A stretch of DNA of 64,000 nt from Halictus rubicundus (Eukaryota > Arthropoda > Insecta > Hymenoptera > Halictidae): positions 62,001-126,000 of the forward strand of contig NW_027488709.1 of NCBI RefSeq assembly GCF_050948215.1, read 5' to 3'. Below, in pieces: positions 11,501 through 21,188 of the stretch. A program made the translations under genes and the position numbers. Every line of letters begins with the position of its first letter. The first letter of the stretch is position 1. The notes under the pieces are model-generated. The model was given only the letters and a program-made list of their open reading frames with translations. It ran no database searches and had not been told where the DNA came from.

Positions 11501-12810
11501 TGATCGTGTATTACCACTCGGGACAGGATCTGTAAGTTACTCATCACGTTAGCGTTGCCAAGACCAATTAACCTTGTCAGATTTCTAGATCGCTTACCGG
11601 AAAATTTATTTCCCACCGACTCTTTTATCAGAGAGCATTCCGCACCCGTATCAAAACAAAATTCGTAGACCTCACCCGATTCCGCTAGTTCCGCTGTTAC
11701 CGGGGCGATACTGCACAAGTTGATCTGCCGTTCCATGGGTATCCTCGGATGTGGTCTTCCATCCTCCTTCTTGCACTGTGGAGCAATATGGCCGTCCTCT
11801 CCGCACTTGAAGCAGGTAACCGGCTTTTTCGGTGGTCCCCGGTTGCTTCCGCTCGTGCCAGGCTTGGGTCCCGGCAACCTGGTAGCTCCTTGGCGTCGAT
11901 GACAGTCCGTGGCTTTATGTCCTTCCTTGCCGCATGTAAAACACGTAACAACACTTTTCGGCTTCTTGCTGTCCGTTGACTTCGGTTCTCTTCCATCGGT
12001 GGTAACTGGCCGTTTACGGAACCCGAAGGCCATCAGCTCCTTTTGTAATGAAGCCCGCGTATCGATATTTGTTGTGAACGCAACGCGCTGCAGTCGAGGA
12101 TCTATCTGCACGCAATGTGCCAATGTTGATGCTATTGCGATTTGTTCCGTCGACATCGATGCGTATAAATTAGTAAATGAGGCCAGCACACGGTTTGAGT
12201 ATGAAGGCATAGACTCGCCTTCTCTTGGTTTTCCCCCGTTGATCCTCATCATTGCACCCACAGGGGTTTCGAACGTATCATATTGGGCTAGAAACATTTT
12301 TCTGAACTCACTCCAGTTCATGCCAGCGTAATTCACTTGCGACATCCACGCGGACGCGCCACCTTTCAATGCCCTGCTTAGAGCCATGACCAATTCGCTG
12401 CCCTGTATCGGTCGCTCTGCGAGACACACATCCACCGTTCTACACCAAGCTTTCGCACTGTAGTCCTCCTTATCCGGGTCGAACTCTGGCAGGAATATCC
12501 GGGTGGTGGCGTGTGTTGGTTGATTCACTATTGGACCTTGCATCCGTCCTAATAGCATCTCGAACATTAGCTTCCAATTTGTTCCATCGTTCTCGGGCGA
12601 GGAGACTCGCGGAGCTGAGTTTTCCCGCGAGAATCCCACTTCTGATGTCGGAGGCTGGGCGGACTCTTCCGTCCTCGGACCCGTCGGAGATTGTCCGTCG
12701 TCGTTCTCCATCGTTTCGCTCCTTTCGCGCTTACGCGAACGTCGTATGGACTCTACACGTACACGCGATGCCGGATCGCGTAGCGCAACGAGAGACACGT
12801 CAACGAGCAC
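8575..12810 (-). CDS. gag-pol: gag-pol polyprotein, Ty3/gypsy
   Basis: One 1411-codon frame encodes the whole replication machinery. Gag ends with two CX2CX4HX4C zinc knuckles (residues about 290-303 and 333-346). An aspartic protease has DTGA at about 387-390. Reverse transcriptase spans about 545-750, with the catalytic YLDD at 697-700. RNase H begins near TDAS at 845. Integrase has an HHCC finger ending around 1090, then acidic residues near D1120, D1179 and E1215. There is no frameshift between gag and pol. The first Met lies inside the 5' LTR, as does a likelier one at codon 34 (METMENDDGQ context), so 55 or 22 codons are LTR-encoded and the reading frame runs through the primer site. 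No env is present. Confidence 0.93.
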   Translation of the reverse strand: MLVDVSLVALRDPASRVRVESIRRSRKRERSETMENDDGQSPTGPRTEESAQPPTSEVGFSRENSAPRVSSPENDGTNWKLMFEMLLGRMQGPIVNQPTHATTRIFLPEFDPDKEDYSAKAWCRTVDVCLAERPIQGSELVMALSRALKGGASAWMSQVNYAGMNWSEFRKMFLAQYDTFETPVGAMMRINGGKPREGESMPSYSNRVLASFTNLYASMSTEQIAIASTLAHCVQIDPRLQRVAFTTNIDTRASLQKELMAFGFRKRPVTTDGREPKSTDSKKPKSVVTCFTCGKEGHKATDCHRRQGATRLPGPKPGTSGSNRGPPKKPVTCFKCGEDGHIAPQCKKEDGRPHPRIPMERQINLCSIAPVTAELAESGEVYEFCFDTGAECSLIKESVGNKFSGKRSRNLTRLIGLGNANVMSNLQILSRVVIHDHRVEILFHVVPDEHLSYSILIGRDLITQGFSVEISANSFSLRRDKIIKICEVGKKIDNFNSVDTDVVGPHREELIDLLKGFSESFVLGTPTGRISSGELQIKLIDPNRTVQRRPYRLSPDEKQTVKDKINELLSAGIIRPSCSPFASPVILVNKKDGSDRLCVDYRELNSNTVPDRYPLPLINDQIQRLSDAQYFTTLDMASGFHQIPVHKDSIEKTAFVTPDGQYEYLSMPFGLRNAPSVFQRAINQALSGLVNTFVVCYLDDVMIPANSIQESLERLQIVLEKLKSAGFSLNLNKCAFLKSRVDYLGFEVTAGEIRPNPRKVKALTESSPPSTVTQLRQFIGLASYFRQFIPKFSQITSPLYKLTTGKGKIEWKQQHEKIRQDIIANLINEPTLMLFNPSYPIELHTDASSDGYGAVLIQKVDSKSHAVAYYSKTTTDAESRYHSYELETLAVVNAIKHFRHFLQGRQFLVVTDCNSLKASRTKMDLTPRVHRWWAFLQAYDFDIVYREGKRMSHADFFSRNPLPIKDSHKRIEQKRVNLAEISENWLQTEQLRDDELNKIISQLENNEMDPDTAKTYSLKSGVLHRKIQRKNRSQQLPIVPVHFRWSVINNVHESIMHLGWNKTLEKAYQHYWFPNMSKYIRKFVENCITCKLSKSHSGKAQAELHPIPKVSVPWHTIHVDATGKLSGKNNIKEYVFVFVDAFTKFVILRHSINIDAASAITALNYCVNLFGAPSRIIADQGRCFANSNFREFCKTHNIDLHLIATGTCRANGQVERTMSTLRNMLTAVELNNSKSWQESLENVQLALNCTANRTTKHSPLELLIGKVARPISLSVANDNGEELDLSDIREQATQAIDQNAAYDKTRFDSNKAKIVRFSVGNYVLIENHERNQTKLDAKFRGPYKIIEVLPNDRYRLKPVSGNRVLKYAHERLRLMPDSSVPIEFDIRSNWSDTELTECASVGDDNSEERNT
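12631..12645 (-). other. primer binding site, tRNA-Leu type (gypsy element 1)
   Basis: On the minus strand TCAGAAGTGGGATTC follows the LTR directly. From memory this is complementary to the T-arm/acceptor side of a tRNA-Leu (…GAATCCCACTTCTGACA-CCA), offset by five bases from the tRNA 3' end, as described for mdg3-like elements. It is translated as part of the gag frame. Confidence 0.75.
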
Positions 12811-13149
12811 ACGGGCCGCACAGAATGTTCGCGTACGTCTTTCTGTTCTTTTACTCTCGAGAAGTCGCTTTCCTCAAAGCTAGTCTTCGCTCTACCGTCC
12901 CGGAAACTATTCTGTCGCCCGTGGTCACGTTCAACAGGGTCCCAGCCCATCATTCCAGGTACCCTGTCTCGCATCTCCCTTTGCCCCGCGCGCGAAGAGG
13001 GGTAGCGCAGGTACGCAGGGACTGTTTTATTGCCCCTTCGCAGGGCAATTATCAGGGTACGGTAAATCGTTATTTTACAATTAAACTAAGTCCTATAGGC
13101 GTTACGCGTTGTTGCCGACGGGGTGCATCGCTGCCATCACGCCCCGACA
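12646..13149 (-). repeat. 5' LTR of gypsy element 1
   Basis: 504 bp and nearly identical to 7534-8037. It contains the candidate start codons of the gag-pol ORF, at 12810 and at 12709-12711. The outer end meets (AT)n at 13150. Confidence 0.95.
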
Positions 13150-15651
13150 TATATATATATATATCAATTATTGATTCCCCTCGGGTTAAAATTTTAATTA
13201 CATCTCCCGCTTTCGCTCGCTCTTACCCTAATCTTAACCTTAAACTTATCCTAACTTACCCTAACTTAATTAAACGTATCCTAAAAACACGCCATAGCGA
13301 GAGAGAACGATCTTACACTAATGTCCGCCGCGTTCTTATTTTTCCCTCTCCCACACACACATGCTTCTCTGCTCTCCCCCCTCCTTAAACCTCACACATC
13401 CTTCCCCCGCCTCCTGGACCTCCTCTTCCGGCTGCTCTCTCTTTCACTCCATTCCAATGCATTCTCTCCATTTACTTCATCTCCCATACCTCTTCCATTC
13501 CTGCTCTTCCTCCATTCGTCCACATTCCTCATCCATGCCTCTCCTCCTTCATCCCCTAATACTTCCCCCACCATCCCCTGCCAACCACTCCCCTCAACCC
13601 TCCCTTACACATTTCCAACACATGCTCTCACGTTTCCTCCTCCCACCCACAGACCAGAGTTGGGCATTATTTAGATAAAAAATTATTTAAATAACGATTC
13701 GAATAAAAGATACTTTATCTTTATTCGAAGGTTCGAATAAAAAAAGTATCTTTATCCGACGAGTATCAGATAAATACTTTTATCCGACGAGAATTTATCC
13801 GACGAATAAAGATAATTTTTTTTATTCGAAGCGGATTTATTCGAACTTCGAATAATTTTTTCATCTTTTATCTGTATCTTTTATTCGAAGGCTTCGAATA
13901 AATCTTCGAATAACTTTTGCCGAGCGCCGAGCATCAAAGACCCAGCGACGACAGACGACATACAATGTAAGCGGATGGAGAATCGCGCACGAATGAAAGT
14001 TTAAACTTTTAGATTTTTCAACATATCGTCATCAAATTGTGACGAGCGAATGGAGGGGATTTTCCTGATGAAAATGAGGTCAAATTCGAGTGTAATCGAA
14101 CAAGTTTCACTGATACGTAATGTTACGATAAAAATTACAGTCTCATTAAAGGCAGTCCAAATGATGTCGTGTTTGGACTCATTTCGATCAGAACAAGCTC
14201 TACAACTCGTTCGTCTTAACAATATTGTTCTGATTAAAAACATACAAGCATAAATTGCCAATAATGCACGATTCTCCGTCTGCTTACATTGTAGGCTGTT
14301 GGTCGGACGCTGGTCTTTGAAGTTCCGAGCTCGCAGAGCGCGCGATATCGGTGTCAAACAACTACCAATCCAATTGCAAAACTTCATTGTTTTTCATGAT
14401 TTTTTTGTGGGTCTTGCGCCAACTAATTCGTGGCATTCTTCTGATTAAAATGACACTAAACACGGTACAAATTGGACTGTATTTAGCATTTTTATCCGTA
14501 GATTTATTCGAAGCCTTCGAGTTGTAGAGCTTATTCCGATCGAAATGAGTCCAAACACGACATCATTTGGACTGTCTTTAATGAGACTGTAATTTTTATC
14601 GTAAAATTAGGTATCAGTGAAACTTGTTCGATTACACTCGAATTTGACCTCATTTTCATCAGGAAAATTCCCTCCATTCGCTCGTCACAATTTGATGAGG
14701 ATATGTTGAAAAATCTGAAAGTTTAAACTTTCATTCGTGCGCGATTCTCCATCCGCTTACATTGTATGTCGTCTGTCGTCGCTGGGTCTTTGATGCTCGG
14801 CGCTCGGCAAAAGTTATTCGAAGATTTATTCGAAGCCTTCGAATAAAAGATACAGATAAAAGATGAAAAAATTATTCGAAGTTCGAATAAATCCGCTTCG
14901 AATAAAAAAAATTATCTTTATTCGTCGGATAAATTCTCGTCGGATAAAAGTATTTATCCGATACTCGTCGGATAAAGATACTTTTTTTATTCGAACCTTC
15001 GAATAACGAATAAAAATATTTTTATCTTTTATTCGTTATTCGAAATTTTTATGTAGATAAATATTTTGCCCAACTCTGCCACAGACCCTACATACTTTCT
15101 TCTCCTTCTCCAACCAATCCTTTCCACCTCTCATCTCGTTTCCCAACCTGTACCTGGCCACCCTTTGCCAACTGCTCTCTGCCCACCCTTTCTTCAGATA
15201 CCCTGGTATCCCCTCTCCCTTCACCCTCCAGTACTGCATGTTGTACCTTGCTCTTCCTATCTTTTCCCATCTCTCCCCCTGTTGCTTCTTCGTTTGCCTT
15301 TTCACTATCTCCTCACTCACTGCCTCTATCCTCTCCTGCATAATCTCCTCCGCCTTCTCCGGTGTCCAGCCCCTCTCTTCCCAAAAACGCCGTCTCTCCT
15401 TCACCCCACCTACTGCCACCCCACCCCTTGTGCCCTTCCTCATACCTGCTCCCAGCACAACCTAGCTAGCTACCCCCCTTTTCCCTCCCGCAACTTCTTC
15501 TCGTACCGCTATGCCCTCAACCCCGCCCTCCCTCTCAACAACTCCCTCTGCAGCTCTTCCCTCACCATATTCCCGGGTGTGTACCTCTCTACCCCTAGGA
15601 CCCACCTCAGAAACCTCTCCAGCAACCTTTCCATCCCTTCCCATTCCTTCC
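13150..15651 (-). pseudogene. 5'-truncated LINE (ORF2 C-terminus and 3' UTR), split by an hAT MITE
   Basis: Minus-strand frames at 15651-15087 and 13646-13300 show a non-LTR retrotransposon ORF2 C-terminal region: WEGMERLLERFLRWVLGVER-like text, then a Cys-rich CRVCG motif. In-frame stops and frame changes mark it as dead. The CX2C-type motif runs from one side of the MITE to the other. The 3' UTR ends in (AT)n. TACAC-T/C-TCGTCTAAT at 7512-7526 and 15652-15666 is its 15-bp target duplication, so the copy is about 1.07 kb without insertions. The proline/serine/leucine-rich plus-strand ORFs here are antisense shadows. The R1/jockey-like clade is a guess. Confidence 0.75.
13655..15078. mobile_element. 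1.42-kb palindromic hAT-type MITE
   Basis: The termini CAGAGTTGGGCA and TGCCCAACTCTG are flanked by an 8-bp direct repeat CCACAGAC (13647-13654 and 15079-15086). The 8-bp duplication and CAGAG-TGGGCA ends are hAT hallmarks. Nearly the whole element folds back: roughly the outer 550-600 bp on each side are inverted copies rich in ATTCGAA and TATCCGACGA motifs. A central loop (about 14225-14515) holds a diverged third version of the ATTCTCC-TCTGCTTACATTG segment. No transposase is encoded. A partial relative lies at 36757-37170. Confidence 0.9.
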
Positions 15652-15773
15652 TACACCTCGTCTAATAAACTAATCCTTCTAACTTCTCAATAAAATTCAA
15701 GTCATTTGATCTAATTTTTAAAAAGTTATGTTGCTTCAAATAGTGTAGACTCAGTTTTGCTCGTTAGTGTACA

Positions 15774-16646
15774 TTAATATAAACAGTAATAACCAAATTA
15801 CGAGAAGTGCCCGAAAACAGGCCATTTGTCCGCACTGTGCGGCGGTCTCTTTATTTTCCGAGATATTCACAAAAAACTCTATTTTGATGAAAAATTCTGC
15901 CTATTTTGAATGATCGAATTTGTTCTTTAGGGCAGGGGAGGGTTCTTTCTTAAAATCCACAAGGGCATTTTTATTATCCACCCTATGAAATTATCGAGTC
16001 GAAGTGGTCAATGTTTTTTCACTTTGCAATCAAATTCACAGAAGTAATTTTTTCATGATCACTATAAGTTGTTTCTATATATGTAATTATTGAGTTCATA
16101 AACGTTGAATGAAGTCTTCACAAGTGGAAGTATTACAGGTAGAGACAATTTCTAATTGCACCGCAAACGTTTTCTTCATTTATTCTCAGGTTGTCTCTAC
16201 AATTTATTTTCCTTACAGCGTGTAGTAGCTTGAAAACTTTACCTTCTGCCGTTGAATACATGTTATTATTTATTTTCAGTGTTTTCAAGTGGGTGAGGCT
16301 CGCCAACGTATGCAGTGCGGATTCACTCCTTATCTCGCGGACTGTTTCCGCGGTCACCATCTCGGTTTCCATCTGATGTGGAATGGATCTTCAATGTAAG
16401 TAACATTACATTTTTCCTGTTGGTTGTCAGGGTGTAAACCGATCTTCATCTGCGTGTCTTGCAGGAAGATAAGTTGGAGTATTCTCCTTATCTGTTGATC
16501 GTTTTCCGCGCTAATTTACTGCATAGTTAAAGTCTTTAAATATATTTAACGGGTGGTCCATAGTAGTGGTTTCCGGAGTTATAACATTGTTAAAATGTAT
16601 TCGAAGTCGTTAAGAAGTCATTTCGCAGGTATTTTCTCATTATTTC
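15774..16646. repeat. dispersed repeat R, copy 3 (first part)
   Basis: The repeat starts at ATTAATATAAACAGTAATAACC, with GAAAACAGGCCATTTGTCCGCACTG at 15810, and continues after the copia element at 21425-21566. It includes the same splice-acceptor-like ATTTTCAGTGTTTTCAAG block as the other copies. Small ORFs such as 16133-16372 have no recognised domain and are not called. Confidence 0.7.
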
Positions 16647-16882
16647 TGTTGCGGGATCACGATGTACAGTGGGTACAGACGTGTTTGAGGAACCAATAAT
16701 AGACCACCATGTAATATATGAATAACTATTTAATTAAAGGAGAATATATAAAATACTGAACTTCTACACTCGGCATGGCTCAGTCCTCTCTCGCACGCTT
16801 CGACAACCACCTCGCGTCTCACACACCCCACTCTTTCTCCTATCCTTTATGGTGCATTCACATTGATAGTCACTTCGCTACA
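16647..16882 (-). repeat. 3' LTR of copia element 2
   Basis: 236 bp, identical by eye to 21189-21424. The stop codon of the gag-pol ORF (16870-16872) lies inside this LTR. A TATATAAAATACTG block is present on the plus strand. Confidence 0.95.
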
Positions 16883-19800
16883 AATTCCCCTTTGGCTTTC
16901 AATGTGAATTCACCTCTTATATTCAACTTGTCTAGGTTTTTCCTTAACTTATTTGCATTTAACGCTTTTGTCATAATATCGGCTTCCATATCCTCGGAGT
17001 TTACATGTTCTATTACAATGTTATTCTTCTGTACCTCGTCTTTTATAAAAAAATATTTTCTGTTAATATGTTTTGTTCTATTAGTAACCCTATCCTTGTG
17101 AACCCAATCCATGGCTGCTTTACTATCAGTGTTTATTTTAATTGGCGTTCTATTTCCGATATCTGTGCCTAAGCTTTCTAATAACCCTTGAACCCATTTT
17201 AATTCTTGCACTCCCTCACACATTGCCATGAGCTCGGCTTCACACGTAGACAGAGCCACTAAATCCTGCTTCTTACTCCTCCATCCTATTATATTGTTCC
17301 CTAATTTAACAGTATATCCACTAAATGACTTGGCATCTTTTGTACTGTTCCAACTCGCATCTGTGCTAACGGTTAATACATTACTCTTGGCATCGTATGT
17401 TAATCTATAGTCTTTGGTACCCTTTACATATCTAAATATTCTTTTTAATGCGTTCAAATGAATCTGACGCGGATCTTGACTATATTGCGACATCTTACTT
17501 ATACTATGTACAATATCAGGTCTCGTTGCAATTCCCAGGTACATTAAAGATCCTAACATCTCTTGATATAATAATGAATCTATCTTTGGCGATTCTTCGT
17601 ATTGGTCTAAATCTTGTTGTACATCTAACGGTGTATTTTCTAATTTGCACTCTGCCATATCGAACTTACGTACTATCTTATCTATATATTCTCGTTGTGA
17701 TAGTTCTAATCCTACTTTTGTTTCCGTTATATCTACATTTAAAAAACTTTTCTTCACCGTTTCTACGAGATCGACATTCTTTCTTATCTCATTAATATTA
17801 CTTTCTATTATCTGATTGTCCGTTCCTACGACTAGGAAATCGTCTACATATACTCCTATCAGTAACAGTCTATTGTTCTCTTTCTTCACATATACGCACG
17901 GATCTTCTTTTATCTTTTCTAACCCTACCTTTTCCATTATCTCGTTTAACTTCTTGTTCCAATAAAATCCAGACTGAGGCAGTCCATAGATGCTTTTTAT
18001 TAATTTACATATTTCATTTTTTTTATTGTTGAATCCTGGCGGTTGTTCCATGTATACATCTTCTTTCAAGTCGCTGTATAAATATGCCGCTTTCACGTCA
18101 TATTGTTTTATTCTCATTTTGTATGTGCTCGCTATCGATAGTAATGTTCTTATCGTTTGCATTTTAATAACAGGTGCGAATGATTCCTCGTAATTCGTCC
18201 CTTGCCGTTGTTGGCATCCCATTGCCACTAATCTGGCTTTGTATCGCACGCTGTTCTCTCCTATATGTTTCTTGTTGTAAATCCACTTTGATTTTATAAC
18301 CTTCATCTCAGGTCTTCGTGGTACTAGCCTCCACACTTCTCGTTTTCCCATGCAGTCTAATTCTTCCTTCATTGCTTCTTCCCATCTATCAGCCTCTGAA
18401 GATTGCAACGCCTCCTGCAGGTTCTTTGGTATTAGTTCACTCACTGCTATGTTGACTTGTTGACACTTGTTCTTGATCCTCTCTGATCTTCTCACTCCTT
18501 GTTCTAATAATCTTTCTTCTTGTTGTTGTCTATTTCTTCCGTGTTCTTCTTCTATTTCTTTTGCCTTCCTTCTTGGTTTAGGTACTATTGGTGGTTGCTC
18601 TATATTTGTTTCTTTTTCAACCCCTTCTTCAGGACAATCGTCTTGTTCTGTATCCTTCCCTGTTCCTTCATTGCCTTCAATCTGTGTTTCTTCTACCTCT
18701 CTTTCTTTCTCTTCGTGTTTGTTCCCCTCAAGTATATCTATATAAGTAATATTACTGAGCCCATTCGACATTTCAATACCTTTTCTATTTTCCATGATTA
18801 ATACCCCTTTCTCATTTTCATTAAATTTTACATTTCTTGCTTCTACTATCTTCCTTTGTTCAGCGTCATATATTCTATAAGATCTGCTTCCTTCAGAGTA
18901 TCCTACAAATATTCCCTTCCTTGCCTTCGGCTTTAATTTGTGCCGTAAATTTTTCGGTATATAATAATAGGCGACACTTCCAAATATCTTGATGTATGAA
19001 ACCGTTGGCTTCCATCCTGACCACAGTTCTATCGGTGTTTTTTCACCCCTCTCTCTACACAAGGTTACGTTCTTTAGAAAAGCGGCTGTCTTTATCGCTT
19101 CAGCCCAGAACTCCTCAGGCAACCCTGCATCCAGCAGCATCGTTCTAGCTTTATCCAATAGGGTTCTATTTGTTCTTTCAGCTATCCCGTTGCTCGCTGG
19201 ATTATATGGCACCGTTGACTGCTGCTGAATTCCCTTGTCTGTACACAACTTGCTAAACTTACTATTAATAAACTCCCTGCCATTGTCCGACCTAATCCTT
19301 TTTATTTTTTTATTCAATTGGTTCTCATATTTTGTAAGATATTCAAGAAAACATTGAAATGTTTCCTCCTTGCTTTTGAGTAAATATATACATATATATC
19401 TAGAGTAATCGTCTACCAATACATAAATATATCTGTTGCCACCTATTGAATCCACGCGCATCGGCCCACACAAATCCATGTGGATCAGTTCTAACGGCTC
19501 TCTTGTCACAATATTTTTTACAGGATAAAACGGTTTTTGTGCCATCTTTCCCATCACACATGCTTCACACCAGCCTAAAGATTCAGGACGATACTCAAGG
19601 TCCCTGACGATTTCTTTCCTTTTCATATAGTCTAAATAATTTTCACATACATGCCCAAGCCTTCTATGCCATAACATTTTTCCATGATGCGCTAACCTAC
19701 TGCATTTACCTATGCCAGTATCTATATCTACACCTGATCTATTCTGCTTACACATACTCTCATTCTGTGTACATTCCTTAACACTCGCATCTGCCAACAT

Positions 19801-21126
19801 TGCGTTCCCTTCCTGTACAGCAGTTTCTAATATAAAAATACCATCCTGTTCAAAAGCTTCTGCAATTTGTTCACCATATATCCCAATTATTTTTGCAACA
19901 CCCTCAGCAAATACTACTTTATGTCCATATTCATTTAACTGACTAACAGATAATAGGTTAGAACGCAATGTAGGCACGTATAGCACGTTTCTAATACAAA
20001 TAGTGTTTTCTTTGTCACCGCTACATACTTTCACCTTTACATCTCCTTTCGCTAGAGATTCTATGCTTCTACTTTCATCTGCTAACCATATCTTAACCTT
20101 ATATTCTATCACATTTATCATATTCTCTTTACATGCTGACATATGCGCAGTCGAACCGGAGTCTATTGTCCATATTTGTCTATTATCACTCTTTCGCACA
20201 CCTTTTCCACTTGTCACTAGGAAATTATATTCACTTTTGTCGCACTTCACCATACTGCTTTGTTCTTCCCTCTGCTGCGGTCTTCTGTAACTATTTTGAT
20301 AGCTGTTGTGTCCCTGGTAGTGATGATTTCCTGGCCTTCTATTTGGTGGTTTTGCTGACGTCATATCTTTCCTATGATAGCAATCTCTCGCTATGTGGTT
20401 ACTCCTCCCACATATATAGCACGCCCCACGCTTTCCTCTGTTGACTGGATGTCGTGTTACCTTGTAAGCGTTCTCCGTCTTCCATGCTTCGTTTCTACCA
20501 TGTGTACCGTTCTGATTCTGTCGGCTTTCTTCTTCCGTTAGTATACGTTTAATATCATCTATATTGACATCCTTTTGTGTTCTCAACACTGCTGCAGTTC
20601 TCTCGTACCTAGGATGGATTCCTCTAATCATATGGTAGCTCACCTCACGTGGGTCAAATGGAGAACCTATTTTGGCGCTTTTGGATGCGATATTCCTCGT
20701 TCTTGTAACATATTCCATAACAGATTCGTTCGCATCCATTCGTATATTCTTTAATTCCAGTCCAATTTCAATTTTCTTGTCTTGTATATTACCTTCGTGT
20801 AGTCTTCTTAGTTCATCCCAAACATTTTTTGCCTTGGATTCCTCTAAAAATTGACCTGCTTGCTCGTCCGACAGTGTAACAATTATCAGTCCAAATGCTT
20901 CGTCATTTTTAGATTCCCATATCTGTCTTGCTTTCCCTTGAGCCGATTCCAGATCGTTCGACACTGGTGGTTCGTTACCTTCGATTACTTCTTTAAATAA
21001 TTTTCTCGCTCGTAAAACTGCACGTACTTTTAACGCCCATACATGGTAGTTCTTTTCAGTTAATTTGTCTATATTTTTGCTTGATACGCTTAACTCAGCC
21101 ATGGTTATTTCTATGGTTCTCGACAC
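16870..21126 (-). CDS. gag-pol: gag-pol polyprotein, Ty1/copia
   Basis: The 1418-aa single frame has copia order, with integrase ahead of reverse transcriptase. Gag has a UBN2/DUF4219-like N-terminus and a zinc knuckle CYICGRSNHIARDC (about 236-249). The protease has DSGS at about 322-325. Integrase opens with an HHCC finger (HRRLGH...CEAC) and carries a copia-type catalytic core. Reverse transcriptase has YVDD within GVYVDDFLVVG. RNase H closes the protein, with TDAS and the STCEAEL segment. The last few codons are in the 3' LTR. Codon 1 at 21126 or the Met at codon 9 (MAELSVSSKN) are both plausible starts. No disabling change is seen. Confidence 0.95.
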   Translation of the reverse strand: MSRTIEITMAELSVSSKNIDKLTEKNYHVWALKVRAVLRARKLFKEVIEGNEPPVSNDLESAQGKARQIWESKNDEAFGLIIVTLSDEQAGQFLEESKAKNVWDELRRLHEGNIQDKKIEIGLELKNIRMDANESVMEYVTRTRNIASKSAKIGSPFDPREVSYHMIRGIHPRYERTAAVLRTQKDVNIDDIKRILTEEESRQNQNGTHGRNEAWKTENAYKVTRHPVNRGKRGACYICGRSNHIARDCYHRKDMTSAKPPNRRPGNHHYQGHNSYQNSYRRPQQREEQSSMVKCDKSEYNFLVTSGKGVRKSDNRQIWTIDSGSTAHMSACKENMINVIEYKVKIWLADESRSIESLAKGDVKVKVCSGDKENTICIRNVLYVPTLRSNLLSVSQLNEYGHKVVFAEGVAKIIGIYGEQIAEAFEQDGIFILETAVQEGNAMLADASVKECTQNESMCKQNRSGVDIDTGIGKCSRLAHHGKMLWHRRLGHVCENYLDYMKRKEIVRDLEYRPESLGWCEACVMGKMAQKPFYPVKNIVTREPLELIHMDLCGPMRVDSIGGNRYIYVLVDDYSRYICIYLLKSKEETFQCFLEYLTKYENQLNKKIKRIRSDNGREFINSKFSKLCTDKGIQQQSTVPYNPASNGIAERTNRTLLDKARTMLLDAGLPEEFWAEAIKTAAFLKNVTLCRERGEKTPIELWSGWKPTVSYIKIFGSVAYYYIPKNLRHKLKPKARKGIFVGYSEGSRSYRIYDAEQRKIVEARNVKFNENEKGVLIMENRKGIEMSNGLSNITYIDILEGNKHEEKEREVEETQIEGNEGTGKDTEQDDCPEEGVEKETNIEQPPIVPKPRRKAKEIEEEHGRNRQQQEERLLEQGVRRSERIKNKCQQVNIAVSELIPKNLQEALQSSEADRWEEAMKEELDCMGKREVWRLVPRRPEMKVIKSKWIYNKKHIGENSVRYKARLVAMGCQQRQGTNYEESFAPVIKMQTIRTLLSIASTYKMRIKQYDVKAAYLYSDLKEDVYMEQPPGFNNKKNEICKLIKSIYGLPQSGFYWNKKLNEIMEKVGLEKIKEDPCVYVKKENNRLLLIGVYVDDFLVVGTDNQIIESNINEIRKNVDLVETVKKSFLNVDITETKVGLELSQREYIDKIVRKFDMAECKLENTPLDVQQDLDQYEESPKIDSLLYQEMLGSLMYLGIATRPDIVHSISKMSQYSQDPRQIHLNALKRIFRYVKGTKDYRLTYDAKSNVLTVSTDASWNSTKDAKSFSGYTVKLGNNIIGWRSKKQDLVALSTCEAELMAMCEGVQELKWVQGLLESLGTDIGNRTPIKINTDSKAAMDWVHKDRVTNRTKHINRKYFFIKDEVQKNNIVIEHVNSEDMEADIMTKALNANKLRKNLDKLNIRGEFTLKAKGEFVAK

Positions 21127-21173
21127 GTGCTTATTCTAACCTCTAATCCACACGTGTACACCGACAAACCACG

Positions 21174-21184
21174 CTCTGCTACCA
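21174..21184 (-). other. primer binding site, 3' end of initiator tRNA-Met (copia element 2)
   Basis: On the minus strand TGGTAGCAGAG starts four bases inside the LTR boundary. From memory it complements the 3' end of initiator tRNA-Met (…CTCTGCTACCA). The match continues weakly into the T arm (GTGGTTTG). Confidence 0.8.
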
Positions 21185-21188
21185 TAAG

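Larger units (their letters stand above)
7534..13149 (-). mobile_element. complete Ty3/gypsy LTR retrotransposon (mdg3/blastopia-like)
   Basis: LTRs at 7534-8037 and 12646-13149 are both 504 bp and differ at two positions that I can see. They begin TGTCGG and end CCGACA. The element sits inside an (AT)n tract, so its short target duplication (ATATA) cannot be delimited. The single internal ORF is open over 1411 codons. The primer site directly abuts the 5' LTR. The element is inserted in the AT-rich 3' tail of a LINE. Near-identical LTRs and an unbroken ORF point to recent, possibly competent insertion. Confidence 0.95.
7014..15769. mobile_element. TA-flanked foldback element (Tc1/mariner-like), split by nested insertions
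   Basis: The left end CACTAATGAGCAAAACTGAGTCTACAC (7014) and right end GAGTCTACACTATTTGAAGC in reverse complement (ending 15769) are inverted repeats flanked by TA. The left part has a strong palindrome: about 7075-7275 pairs with 7325-7526. The original element is short and has no transposase. Its right arm was separated by an inserted LINE plus that LINE's own insertions. A TA target duplication and CACT-type ends fit Tc1/mariner; the family is inferred. Confidence 0.7.

Noticed and set aside
13205..13285. CCTAA-like runs resembling an insect telomeric repeat
   Set aside because: The units are irregular and lie in the LINE 3' UTR between its stop and (AT)n tail; no (TTAGG)n array is present.
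13321..13678. Pro/Leu/Ser-rich plus-strand ORFs (also at 15066-15693)
   Set aside because: They are antisense to the purine-rich LINE ORF2 C-terminus, which has recognisable motifs on the minus strand.
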